The position numbers and the translations under genes are program-made. This document shows, piece after piece, positions 54,880 through 64,000 of a stretch of 64,000 bases of DNA. The DNA lies in contig JAVGWX010000013.1 of the NCBI GenBank assembly GCA_036924085.1, positions 67,140,759-67,204,758 of the forward strand, read 5' to 3'. This DNA comes from Ariolimax columbianus (lineage: Eukaryota > Mollusca > Gastropoda > Stylommatophora > Arionidae). Below the pieces are notes generated by a model that saw only the letters and a program-made list of their open reading frames with translations, did no database searches and was not told the DNA's origin. The first letter of the stretch is position 1, and every line of letters starts with the position of its first letter.

Positions 54880-54950
54880 AATGCAGCGCTAATCTCATTC
54901 AAGGACATCATAGAGACTGTGTTACGGAAATACAGATGGGTTGAGTAATG
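54880..54950 (+). pseudogene. LINE C-terminal snippet
   Basis: Reads SFKDIIETVLRKYRWVE before a stop. This is the same segment as VDTALLRKYRWVGHV at 26.68 kb, cut off at RKYRW. Confidence 0.6.
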
Positions 54951-54959
54951 TAGCATGCA

Positions 54960-55195
54960 TGCAGGAAAATTTAGGGATTTGAAAATAGATGGACCGGAAA
55001 ATAGGTGGACATAAAAATAGATGGACCAGAAAATAGATGGACATAAGAATAGATGGACCAGAAAATAGATGAACATAAAAATAGATGGACATAAAAATAG
55101 ATGGACAGGAAAATTGATGGACAGATGGACAGAAAAATAAATGGACAGGAAAATAGATGGACAGGAAAACAGATGGACAGGAAAACAGATGCAGA
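54960..55195. repeat. AAATAGATGGACA-type array
   Basis: About 15 degenerate units of 14-20 bp. It continues after SINE S2 copy E at 55376-55520 (AAATAGATGGAGAT). Confidence 0.9.
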
Positions 55196-55372
55196 GAACT
55201 TGGCGAACATGGATGTGTCGAACCAAAAGGTGCAAATATCGCAGTCAAACTGTAAACTAGCGACACAACGCAAATCCATTCTCTGGACTACATCCTGCTA
55301 CTTGCAAAGCCCTGTTCAGGGCTTGGTAGTAGGAGATTTGAGAATGAAAGCAGAAGAAGAAGAAGAAGATGC
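55196..55372 (+). mobile_element. SINE-like S2, copy E (3' part)
   Basis: GGTGCAAATATCGCAGTCAA, ACTGTAAACTAGCGACACAA, CTTGCAAAGCCCTGTTCAGG, ending GCAGAAGAAGAAGAAGAAG. It sits inside the AAATAGATGGACA array and begins where the array pauses. Confidence 0.88.
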
Positions 55373-55539
55373 AGAGAAAAATAGATGGACAGAAAAATAG
55401 ATGAACAGGACACCAAAATAGATTTACATAAAAACAGACGGATACGAGACTAGATGGAGATAAAATAGATGGAGATGGGAACGAAATAGATGGAGATGGG
55501 GACTAAAAATAGATGTTCTGGTGGAACTGGAACTTTAAA

Positions 55540-55895
55540 TGTTCAAGACACCGGGCCCTCCCATGAAGTAAGGCTTGTGCTGCAAACAGCCAACAATTTG
55601 AATATTGAAATTCTTCCACACCACACCCACCATATTCTCCAGATTTAGCTCCATCAGACTTTTTTCTTTTCCCAAAACTTAAAAAACAGCTGAAATATAC
55701 TGGCTTGTGATAACTGGTTTAGTTCAATAAAAAGGTTACTTTATTCTGAAGATCTTTTCAAGGTCACGTAGTGATGGCAGAAATGTATACATTCAGGTGG
55801 TGGCTACATTTAGAAGGAATAAGCCTTGTGCCAAATTTCAACTTTCTCCTCCTACTCCTTCAAGGTCAGGGTAAAGACTTATGACAAGCCCCTTG
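55540..55895 (+). mobile_element. mariner 3' fragment, same family as 21.5 kb
   Basis: Frame-broken CCAAACAGCCAACAATTTG, HHPPYSPDLAPSDFF wording, and the end GACAAGCCCCTTG followed by TA. It contains the third catalytic aspartate region and the terminal repeat only. Confidence 0.85.
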
Positions 55896-56122
55896 TAAAA
55901 TGGGACAAAACAGTATTTCTACTTTCTCATAGTTGACATTTTAATATTAAATTCTTCTTCGTACGCTGTCAGACGTAATATTAAATTCAAGTTGGATAGA
56001 TAATCTTCAGACACCCTGCATAATTTGACTAGCATTCCTAAAAAGGAATGGTGGCTTTTGTGCAAAATTGATAGATCACGTGCAAAATGCTGATTTGGTG
56101 CAAAAATTCAAGCAATAGAGAT

Positions 56123-56372
56123 TTTTTTTTTTTGTGCATTCGTCTTATTTCGCTAATCCACAAGGCGGTGTGCGTTGCACTGTGGTTTTTATTTTGCGCC
56201 CATTGGCCCAGTGCATCCGACTTCAGCATGCATTTTATGTAAGGGTCTGCTTCCTCCTGCATTTTCTAAGGGTTTGCTTCCCCGGGGTAACGGCCGGTGC
56301 TGTGATGGGGATTGAACCCAGGACCTTCTGGTTGTGAGCCGTGCCACTTAACCACTAGGCCACGCCGTCCCT
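56123..56372 (-). mobile_element. tRNA-derived SINE S1, copy 2, perfect 13-bp TSD
   Basis: AAGCAATAGAGAT at 56110-56122 and 56373-56385. On the reverse strand: GGGACGGCGTGGCCTAGTGG (A-box), CTGGGTTCAATCCCC (B-box), CACCGGCCGTTACCCC, the core GCTGAAGTCGGATGCAC, then an A/T-rich end with a run of A. 250 bp. Confidence 0.95.
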
Positions 56373-56399
56373 AAGCAATAGAGATGAAATGCTTCAGAT

Positions 56400-56740
56400 A
56401 GATTCTTGGAACAACATAATTCAAATTCTCTCATAACAACATACACATATCATATTTCAGATCCTTTGATAACAACATACACAGATCATGTTATATCTCA
56501 GATCCTCTAATAACAACATACACAGATCATGTTATATCTTAAATGCTCTCATAACAACATACACATATCATATCCGAGATGGTCTCATAACAGCATACAC
56601 AGATCATATTTCAGATCCTCTCATAACAACATACACAGATCATATTTCAGATCCTCTCATAACAACATACACAGATCATGTTATATCTTAAATGCTCTCA
56701 TAACAACATACACGGATTATATCTCAAATATTAGCATTGA
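56400..56740. repeat. 37-45 bp tandem array, about 8 units
   Basis: Unit: ATAACAACATACACAGATCA plus TATTTCAGATCCTCTC, with an alternative TGTTATATCTTAAATGC form. Confidence 0.95.
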
Positions 56741-56906
56741 GAATTCAATCTATCAGGATATTGAACGAAATAAAAGTTAATGACACATAAAATAACACGT
56801 AAAACCACACAAACTCCATATGATTATGCAATAGCGAATCAGTCCGAGGAGTAAGAATGGAGGAACACTATGTAAATTGGCAGGAATGACTAAAAACTAC
56901 AGAAAT

Positions 56907-57440
56907 ACTGGTGGCAGACACAAGCTGAGACAGACAATTCATAACTGAATTCTGGTGGCAGACACAAGCTGAGACAGACAATTCATAACTGAATACTGGT
57001 GGCAGACACAAGCTGAGACAGACAATTCATAACTGAATTCTGGTGGCAGACAGAAGCTGAGACAGACAATTCATAACTGAATTTTGGTGGGGGACAGAAG
57101 GTGAAACAGACAATTCATAACTGAATTCTGGTGGCAGACACAAGCTGAGACAGACAATTCATAACTGAATTCTGGTGGCAGACAGAAGCTGAGACAGACC
57201 ATTCATAACTGAATTTTGGTGGGAGGCAGAAGGTGAAACAGACAATTCATAACTGAATTCTGGTGGGAGGCAGAAGGTGAAACAGACAATTCATAACTGA
57301 ATTTTGGTGGGAGGCAGAAGGTGAAACAGACAATTCATAACTGAATTCTGGTGGGAGGCAGAAGGTGAAACAGACAATTCATAACTGAATTCTGGTGGGA
57401 GGCAGAAGGTGAGATAGACAATTCATAACTGAATTATGGT
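56907..57440. repeat. 44-bp tandem array, about 12 units
   Basis: Unit: CTGGTGGCAGACACAAGCTG, AGACAGACAATTCATAACTG, AATT. Right units change to GGGAGGCAGAAGGTGAAAC. SINE S2 copy I begins about 20 bp to the right. Confidence 0.96.
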
Positions 57441-57461
57441 GGCCATCCCAAAACTATGTGC

Positions 57462-57750
57462 TTAGTGTCAGGAACAGTGAATGAGCTGGCAGCTTGCATC
57501 AGGGCCCATAACTTGACCCATAACTGAGCAAGGCCTATTCTGCCTTCAGGTGGTGGCCCTGGAATAGGACTGCAAACCATGCAGCCTGGTTAAAGAGATT
57601 AGGGATTGAAGAGGAAAGGTTTACAAAGTTGCAAGAATGTCGTGCTGGAGACGGATGTATCGGGCCGAAAGGGGCAGATACCGTAACCTCGCAGTAAACT
57701 TCAACACATTGTCCTTTTTGGGACCAACACAGAACAAGAAGATTTCAGGA
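57462..57750 (+). mobile_element. SINE-like S2, copy I
   Basis: AACAGTGAATGAGCTGGCAG, AGGCCTATTCTGCCTTCAGG, GGATGTATCGGGCCGAAAGG, ACTTCAACACATTGTCC and a GAACAAGAAGA tail. Nearest to copy H. Confidence 0.8.
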
Positions 57751-57885
57751 ACAAGAAGATGTCTAATATATTGTTTGACCAAATTTGTGTTGTAACGTGC
57801 AAACAGGTCATCTGGGAAATGAGTCATTTCCCATTTTAGGACTGTTTCTTAGATAGGGAATTCTTTCTAGAGACTGCTATAAAAC

Positions 57886-58415
57886 ACAGAAGTCTGTTCC
57901 ACATTTAACAAACCCTTGGCCTGTATAAATGGTAGCCTACATTCAACAAACCCTTGGTCTGTATAAATGGTAGAGTCTACATTCAACAAACCCTTGCCTG
58001 TATAAATGGTAGCCTACATTCAACAAACCCTTGGCCTGTATAAATGGTAGCCTACATTCAACAAACCCTTGGTCTGTATAAATGGTAGAGTCTACATTCA
58101 ACAAACCCTTGGCCTGTATAAATGGTAGAGTCTACATTCAACAAACCCTTGGTCTGTATAAATGGTAGTCTACATTCAACAAACCCTTGGTCTATATAAA
58201 TGGTAGAGTCTACATTCAACAAACCCTTGGCCTGTATAAATGGTAGAGTCTACATTCAACAAACCCTTAGCCTGTGTAAATGGTAGAGTCTACATTCAAC
58301 AAACCCTTGGTCTGTATAAATGGTAGTCTACATTCAACAAACCCTTAGCCTGTGTAAATGGTAGAGTCTACATTCAACAAACCCTTGGTCTGTATAAATG
58401 GTAGAGTCTACATCT
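57886..58415. repeat. 36-42 bp tandem array, about 14 units
   Basis: Unit: ACATTCAACAAACCCTTGGT plus CTGTATAAATGGTAGAGTCT, with GAGT present or absent. No host element recognised. Confidence 0.96.
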
Positions 58416-59522
58416 ATACTATAAAAACATGACAGAAGTTTTCTAGAAATTATCTTTCAATAATTATTAATAAAACAGAGAAGGGGGCGGTCGAGAGGAT
58501 AGGATACAAATCATATAGTGTTTATGCCCTCAGAAGGACCAATATGTTTTTTTCTTCTATAATAGAGGGCACTAAAACATAGCCAGAAAATATTGGTTTT
58601 ATACCACGTCACATTGAAAATAATAATAAAAATACCCATATACCTCTGGCTTTTCAAGCATGCAGAGGTCACTTAATGTCAGCTGCTGCGCTTGAGAGGG
58701 ACCTTGGGGTACGTTGGCATCAGTACAGGCACATAAGAATCCTGTATTTTGTAAGATGGAAAGAGACCTGATTGGCCTGTTCGATGGTTAACTCCTTTAG
58801 AGAACCCATTCCAATGATTTCCTGCAACACCAATTTTATCTCCAGGCTGCAGAGAAAATCCAACAAATTTATGTTAGGACATTCAACATTTATACGAGAA
58901 AATCCAACAAATTTATGTTAGGACATTCCACATTTATACAAGAAATTCCAACAAATTAAAAATAATAAAATTCAACAAACACATTTCAGCTTTGAAAGTT
59001 CACACTGTTATTGTTATGGATTCAGCGGCACCTGGGCTCTCACCCTTCTGCCCAATGCCATGTAATGGTATCTGCATATGTTTGCTAGCTGTTGTATCAT
59101 CATCATGCATGCATCTGTATGGTTCCCCTTCGAGCATATGGTCACAGCAGATGCTCTCCCTTTGTTCCTTTCCTGTGCCATCTTCGTGAGTTCCAACAAC
59201 GAGATGCTCTAACTTCTTACTCGACCGTCCGCTGCTAGGTGTTTCTTGGACTTCCTGCTCATCTCTTTCCATGTGAGTTTCAATCTCAGTTATTGTTAAG
59301 TACCATGATTGTGGTATCCGACCTCCGACTGGGAAGGAGCCTTGTAATGATTGATTGTTTTCCAAATAAGTGTCTTTTTATATATTTATGCATTTCATAT
59401 CTTCCATTTATGTATTCTTTCCCTCTACTACAATGCGCTAGTTCATTATTATTGTTGTCTATTGCCACTGATAAAGACCTTTTAGTTGTAACGTAGGTTG
59501 CGTTTGTGCTTTTTGTTTCAGT
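58416..59522. other. mostly unannotated interval
   Basis: A 44-bp motif (CAACAAATTTATGTTAGGAC) occurs twice at 58860-58945. A reverse-strand frame of 121 codons (59365-59000) has no family I recognise. Confidence 0.4.
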
Positions 59523-59896
59523 GTGGTATCTGACATCCTAGTGCAACAAAGATGGAGATCAAATGTGCAGGCGACAACAACGCTGCCAGGAACAGACTGC
59601 GATACAGACCATGAATTACTGTTTGCAGTTTTCCAAACAAGACTATATAGGATCAACAAAGTTTGCCAGCCAATACGCTTCGATGTATCAGCAATACCTA
59701 CTGAATACAACATCAAAGTAGAAAACAAATTTGAGGCGTTGCTTGCTGTACAGGAAGAGATGACATCTGAGGAGTTGACATCGTACGCAAGAGATATATT
59801 GATCTCGACAGCAAAAGAAATGATTCCAAAGATATTGCACAAGACAGAGAGCTATATAACAGAGGAAACACAGAAACTCATTGCAGAAAGGCAACA

Positions 59897-60262
59897 CCTC
59901 TTCTTCTTCCTCCTCCTCTTCTTCTTCTTCCTCCTCCTCCTCTTCTTCTTCTTCCTCCTCCTCTTCTTCTTCTTCCTCCTCCTCTTCTTCCTCCTCCTCT
60001 TCTTCTTCTTCCTCCTCCTCTTCTTCCTCCTCCTCTTCTTCTTCTTCTTCTTCCTCCTCCTCTTCTTCTTCCTCCTCCTCTTCTTCTTCCTCCTCCTCTT
60101 CTTCTTCTTCCTCCTCCTCTTCTTCTTCTTCCTCCTCCTCTTCTTCTTCTTCTTCCTCCTCCTCTTCTTCTTCTTCCTCCTCCTCTTCTTCTTCCTCCTC
60201 CTCTTCTTCTTCTTCCTCCTCCTCCTCCTCTTTCTCCTCTTCTTCCTCCTCCTCCTCCTCCT
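59897..60262. repeat. polypyrimidine/polypurine tract, (CTT/CCT)n
   Basis: About 366 bp of alternating TTCTTCTTC and CTCCTCCTC blocks on the plus strand. It is the tail of the nested LINE-I copy. It creates artificial poly-Ser, Phe/Leu and Arg/Lys frames. Confidence 0.97.
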
Positions 60263-60793
60263 CAGGAAGAGTCTCAGGAATACCCCTCCCCCTCCATTCT
60301 GTGTTGTGTTTGTTACATAACCGTCGGTGTATGCATGGGTCCAGTCCATGCTTGGGTAGTTTTTCGTTATGTACCTCAGGGTTATGTCTTTTCTTTCTTT
60401 TTCAGTCTGGCTGCTCTTGTTTCCAATACCTGGTATATTTTCTGTCCCCACCGGAAATATATGCTGCTTCCAGGTAGGTTTGCGTACAGTAGGGATGGGC
60501 TTTGGTGTTGTTAATGTGTTTATAGGGTCTTCGTGCATCTTTGCTTTGGCTATTTCTGCAAAGTTTCTTCACTTTAGTTTCCCATTTCTGAAATTGTTTA
60601 GTCTCTGGTGCATTGGATGGTCTGTCAGTCTTCTGAGTTTCTCTGTTTGCTGCTGGGCTCTGCAGTCTCTTCTGTCGGTCATGGATTGCAGATTTGTAAT
60701 CTTTTCAAGTTCTACAATTTACGTTGACTTTATGCCTCCTGTTGTAACTCTCATGGCTTGGTTTTGAAGTTTGCTAATCTTGTCAAAGTTCGC
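59897..60793 (-). mobile_element. LINE-I fragment with long polypurine tail, 13-bp TSD
   Basis: CAGAAAGGCAACA flanks it at 59884-59896 and 60794-60806. Removing the insert restores AERQQLKQMG of the host LINE. The reverse strand reads TNLQSMTDRRDCRAQQQTEK, then YPSMDWTHAYTDGYVTNTTQ and NGGGGVF (start of RNase H). The copy then stops and passes into about 366 bp of GAG/GAA repeats. It is therefore truncated at both ends of the parent LINE. Confidence 0.9.
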
Positions 60794-62060
60794 CAGAAAG
60801 GCAACAATTAAAACAAATGGGAAGTAAGGGGACCAACATATGAAATTCACGTAGTCCAGGCAGGGTTTTCAGAAAGACAGGGACCCGGGACCACATATTC
60901 AATTTAAGGAATATCTATGTATCTATATATAGATAGAATATCTATAAATGTAGGGAGTTTAATGTAGACCTGTACACATGTTTAATTGATTACACTAAGG
61001 CCTTCGACACGGTAAAACATCAAAATCTGTGGAGAATCATGAAGGAAATGGGGTTTTCTTTGCATATAGTCCATCTCATTGAAACATTATACCAAGATCA
61101 ACAAGCCGCTGTCCGAGTATCTGGGCAAACATCAGATTGGTTTGCAGTACAAAAGGGAGTCCGACAGGGATGTATCCTCTCACCTTATCTGTACAACATA
61201 TATGCGGAATGTATAATGAGAAATGTTCGAGAAGATGAGAACATTGAAAGTTTCGACCCATTTACGATTGGGGGGTACGAGATTCCAGAGTTACGATACG
61301 CAGATGACACAGTGATACTATCAAGAAGTGCAGAAGGGCTAGAGCAGCTACTTTCAGCCGTTAATGGACATAGTAAAAATCAAAATCTGTTCATAAACAT
61401 AAACAAAACAAAGATAATGACCACCGATAAAACACAATGTCAGCATAAATTTACAGTGGGTGGTGAGGAAATATATCAGGTCACACATTTTGAACATCTG
61501 GGCTCCAGAATCTACAAAAAATGGTGACTGCTCGAAAGAAATCAGAAGAAGACTAGCTATGGCAATGCAGAGACTGAACAGCCTGAAGAAATTATGGCAG
61601 GGCACTAACAAAATGATAAAAGTAAAAGTCTTGAGAGCCTATGTTTTTCATGTGGCAGCTAATGGCTGTGAAGCATGGACGATTACCAAAACTTCTAGAC
61701 AAAGAATCGAATCCTTCGAGTCAAAATGTTACAGAAAGATCCTCAGAATACCCTGGACAGAGAAAAGAACAAATGTAGACATTCGACAAGAGTTGAGCAT
61801 AGAGGAGAACTGGTTTATCAATTCCATTTTGGCTAGAAAATGCAAATACTTTGGTCACATCAAGAGACACAACGGTCTTGAGAGGATGGTGATGGAAGGT
61901 ATGGTGCCAGGCAAAAGAGGAAGGGGTAGACCAAGAAGACGATAGCACCAACATATCCAGGAATGCCTGGGTATGACAGTGGCGGAAGCTGGTGTTTTGG
62001 CAAGGGAACGAGTTTCTTTCAGACAGACTGTGATGGGAGCGACGTTCTACAAAGGACATG

Positions 62061-62376
62061 CTACATGATGATGGATGGTGGTATCTGACCATACCTATTT
62101 ATGTTTTTTTACACTTTAATTCACAGTACCACCGGAGCCTCGCCCTATTTTAACTTTAGCACCATACAAAGTGTTCCATTTATCTGGCCTCGGAGGAAGA
62201 AGCATTTTTCTAACGTTGAGCGCTCAAAGAGATGACGATCAACGGTTTTGTATGGGCGTGTACACAGCTGGCACTCAGGAGTGTGTTGTGGTTGGATTCT
62301 GTCCAGGTGCTTGTTAAGTGGGGTGTGTTAGGTTCTCAGATGGTGTTCTGATCCTTCCTTGTGAGTTGATTCTTCA
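62061..62376. other. unannotated interval
   Basis: No recognised content. Confidence 0.4.
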
Positions 62377-62735
62377 CTTCTTCTTCATTCGTCGTTCTCA
62401 AACTCCTGCTGCCAAGTCCTTAAAAGGGTTTTGCAAGTAGCAAGATATTGTCCGGAGAACGGAATGCGTTGTTTTGTAGTTTACAGCTTGACTGCGATGT
62501 TTGCACATTTCAGTTCGACACATACGGTACCGGACTAGCCTTCGCTCTTCGATTCCTTCTCCTTAGCCAATCTGCCCTGCTGCAGCCTGTTATCCATGCC
62601 CTGCTGCAGGATCAGCGGGTGGATGAGTAGAAGGGTCTTGGCAGCTCTGGTCCGCTGGCCTGGGCGCTAGAATTCAGCTTTGGGTCGTTGACCGCTATAG
62701 CTCATGCACTGCTCAGCACTTTGATCAACATCAGC
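62377..62735 (-). mobile_element. SINE-like S2, copy F
   Basis: CTTCTTCTTCATTCGTCG, GAGAACGGAATGCGTTG, TTTACAGCTTGACTGCGATG, then a deletion that removes CATCCGACTTCAGCA, then CTGCAGCCTGTTATCC (partly duplicated) and CTGCTCAGCACTTTGATC. Confidence 0.85.
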
Positions 62736-63049
62736 ATATATACAAGTATCCATTCCTCAGGATATGTAACAATGATTTTTGAGAGGAATAGAATTGGAAC
62801 TTTTGCTTGTAATTTTGTCCAAATTTTCAGCGATTTAAGGAACATATGTGGTGGTACATTTATTTACTATCTTTCGTCAACTCGTTTTCTTTTTGTGGGA
62901 ATTTTATCTCTGGAATGATTGATTGATTCCCATTTTCTGTCCAGATGAAGCATAGGGATGTGAAAGGAGCCTCCAAGTAATAATAACAATAATTATTGCC
63001 CATCGCAGGGCGATGATGGCCACAGCATCAGACGGTTTTGTTTTAATAA
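62736..63049. other. unannotated interval
   Basis: Nothing recognised. Confidence 0.4.
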
Positions 63050-63330
63050 TGTGATGTGAGCTGTATGAGGATTATAGTGAGGAAGTTAAAGGGCTGGGCA
63101 TCAATCTCACTCTCTTGTCCGGAGCTACCTTGGATCAGTGGCAAGACTATTAATCGAGACGACTGAAGGTAACTTGGAATGCAGGCACTCTGCCTCCCGT
63201 GAAACAAGGGGTCGCTTGAAACTTGCGGGATTCGATCGCACACCGTTTCTGTTCATCGCTTTGAGATATGAGTCCGTTAGCCTCTTGACTATAGCAACCC
63301 GCAAGTAGATTGCAATTAACACAGCGGTTT
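63050..63330 (-). mobile_element. tRNA-headed SINE S5, copy 2
   Basis: On the reverse strand: CTATAGTCAAGAGGCTAACG (A-box like), GTGCGATCGAATCCCGC (B-box like), then CAGTCGTCTCGATTAATAGT and CTTGCCACTGATCC, ending in an AT-rich tail. The 3' part matches 21205-21335. Confidence 0.7.
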
Positions 63331-63604
63331 TGGTGCCCCCTGGAAATGACTTTCCAGTCAGCCAATCATTTCACTATCAAAGTTCTAGAAAAGTACAAGG
63401 GATCATAAAACAGTCCTCCGAAAAGATTCAGAAACCTGGAATACTTTGCAAGGCGTTTCAAAACCGCATTGAAGACATACACAACCTGACGTGAATTCTA
63501 ACGATCGACTGGTATGACCGGGTCTCAAACAACGAAGCTCCTCGACGGACAGGCCTCGAGAGCACATTTACCATGCTAATCTGTCGCAGTTTGACCCTAT
63601 TTGG

Positions 63605-63885
63605 AAAAATATACTGATCAGACATGTTAGTCAGGATCAGGCAAAACATACTAGCCAAGACCCTCACCTTGGCTTCCTCACAGCCCTTCCTGGAAACGAA
63701 CTGTTTTTCAAGGCAGCCTGGCTAACAAGGTGAGGGATTAATGTGATCTCCATAGTAGTGATCGACACACAGATGAAGCCAAGCATAGCACAACCGCCTA
63801 GAGGACCCCAGTCAACCTTCATCAAGATGTGAGGAAAGCTACGACAACCACCACTTAGCGTCCTTTTCAGGGTGCACAAAAGAGT
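63605..63885. repeat. dispersed repeat R2, copy 2
   Basis: Counterpart of 31885-32165 in the same orientation: TGATCAGACATGTTAGTCAG, ACTAGCCAAGACCCTCACC, GCTAACAAGGTGAGGGATTA, CACAACCGCCTAGAGGACCC and TTAGCGTCCTTTTCAGGG. Confidence 0.85.
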
Positions 63886-64000
63886 AAACATACTCAATGT
63901 GGGCATTAAACAATCGGCTGTCCCCACTCCAGTATATTTTGAGTTATCCTGTGGAGTGGGAGGGTGGGGGTTCGGATCCCTGGCTCTTGGGTCCCAATGA
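63886..64000. other. unannotated right edge
   Basis: Nothing recognised. A GGGTTCGGATCCCTGG stretch near 63968 is B-box-like and could start another SINE beyond the window. Confidence 0.35.

Larger units (their letters stand above)
59523..62060 (+). pseudogene. RTE-like LINE with intact YADD, two lesions
   Basis: Endonuclease end: RWRSNVQATTTLPGTDCDTD then HELLFAVF. Linker: ITEETQKLIAERQ, cut by a LINE-I insert, resuming QLKQMGSKG. RT from about 60860: VFRKTGTRDHIFNLRN, DLYTCLIDYTKAFDTVKHQN (catalytic D), VRQGCILSPYLYNIYAE, ELRYADDTVILSRSAEGLEQ (catalytic DD). A frameshift near 61520 moves to SKEIRRRLAMAMQRL, NGCEAWTITKTSRQRIESFE, CYRKILRIPWTEKRTNVD, KYFGHIKRHNGLERMVMEG and GKRGRGRPRRR. About 100 residues between linker and RT are missing. 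The best-preserved RT in the window. Confidence 0.9.

Noticed and set aside
59000..59365. Reverse-strand 121-codon frame with mixed composition
   Set aside because: No recognised motif, no homologous copy in the window, and no supporting gene structure.
59852..60538. Poly-Ser, Leu/Phe-rich and Arg/Lys-rich frames up to 228 codons
   Set aside because: They are translations of the (CTT/CCT)n tract and have no non-repeat support apart from the LINE-I RNase H fragment beside it.
1..64000. Endogenous retrovirus or LTR retrotransposon
   Set aside because: No gag, protease or integrase motifs, no long terminal repeats; every RT recognised has LINE-type wording.

Overview
This window is eukaryotic, almost certainly metazoan, and repeat-dominated. 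It is AT-rich and intergenic in character, and I find no host protein-coding gene, rRNA, tRNA gene, CRISPR array or operon. Nearly every recognisable protein fragment belongs to a transposable element: a Tx1-like LINE, many RTE-like LINE pieces, CR1-like LINEs, LINEs carrying an RNase H domain (called LINE-I here), piggyBac and mariner DNA transposons, and a short Pif1/Helitron-like helicase remnant. At least six SINE-like families (S1 to S6) are interspersed. The mixture suits a lophotrochozoan such as a mollusc, but that is a weak inference and nothing in the sequence settles it.

Layout. 1-1173: LINE tail and a helicase remnant. 1174-10225: one degenerate Tx1-like LINE (ORF1, then endonuclease-RT ORF2), split by a piggyBac element (2954-6079) and disrupted by a 35-bp minisatellite inside its RT. 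10.2-16.6 kb: unannotated DNA, a CR1-like LINE split by an RTE-like fragment, then a further RTE-like fragment. 16.6-20.7 kb: a reverse-strand RTE-like LINE, a LINE-I fragment and an RTE-like 3' end. 21.4-23.0 kb: a mariner element carrying a SINE. 24.6-27.6 kb: an RTE-like LINE with two in-frame minisatellites. 27.9-28.8 kb: a 42-bp array. 29-36.8 kb: LINE remnants, including a CR1 copy that hosts both a SINE and a non-autonomous piggyBac. 37.5-44.9 kb: SINEs (one nested in another), a 28-bp array, LINE-I 3' ends, a third mariner and a LINE-I insertion with a perfect 15-bp target-site duplication. 45-51.5 kb: an RTE-like C-terminus split by a second non-autonomous piggyBac, and another LINE C-terminus expanded into a 30-bp array. 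52-58.4 kb: successive tandem arrays alternating with SINEs. 59.5-62.1 kb: an RTE-like LINE with an intact YADD motif, interrupted by a LINE-I fragment with a 366-bp polypurine tail. 62.3-64 kb: SINEs and a dispersed repeat.

The most unusual theme is that several minisatellites are expansions of short coding segments of the retrotransposons they sit in. Periods of 26, 30, 33, 35 and 48 bp are seen. For the 30-bp case, an unexpanded paralogue of the same LINE segment lies at about 30.0 kb. A second theme is clean nesting: three different piggyBac-type elements each sit at a duplicated TTAA inside a LINE, and for two of them removing the insert restores the LINE reading frame. A third is that a tRNA-headed SINE (S1) and an unrelated-headed SINE (S2) share a central block, which looks like a SINE core domain.

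Limits: everything was read by eye. Clade names are by motif resemblance. Copy counts and boundaries without a TSD are approximate.
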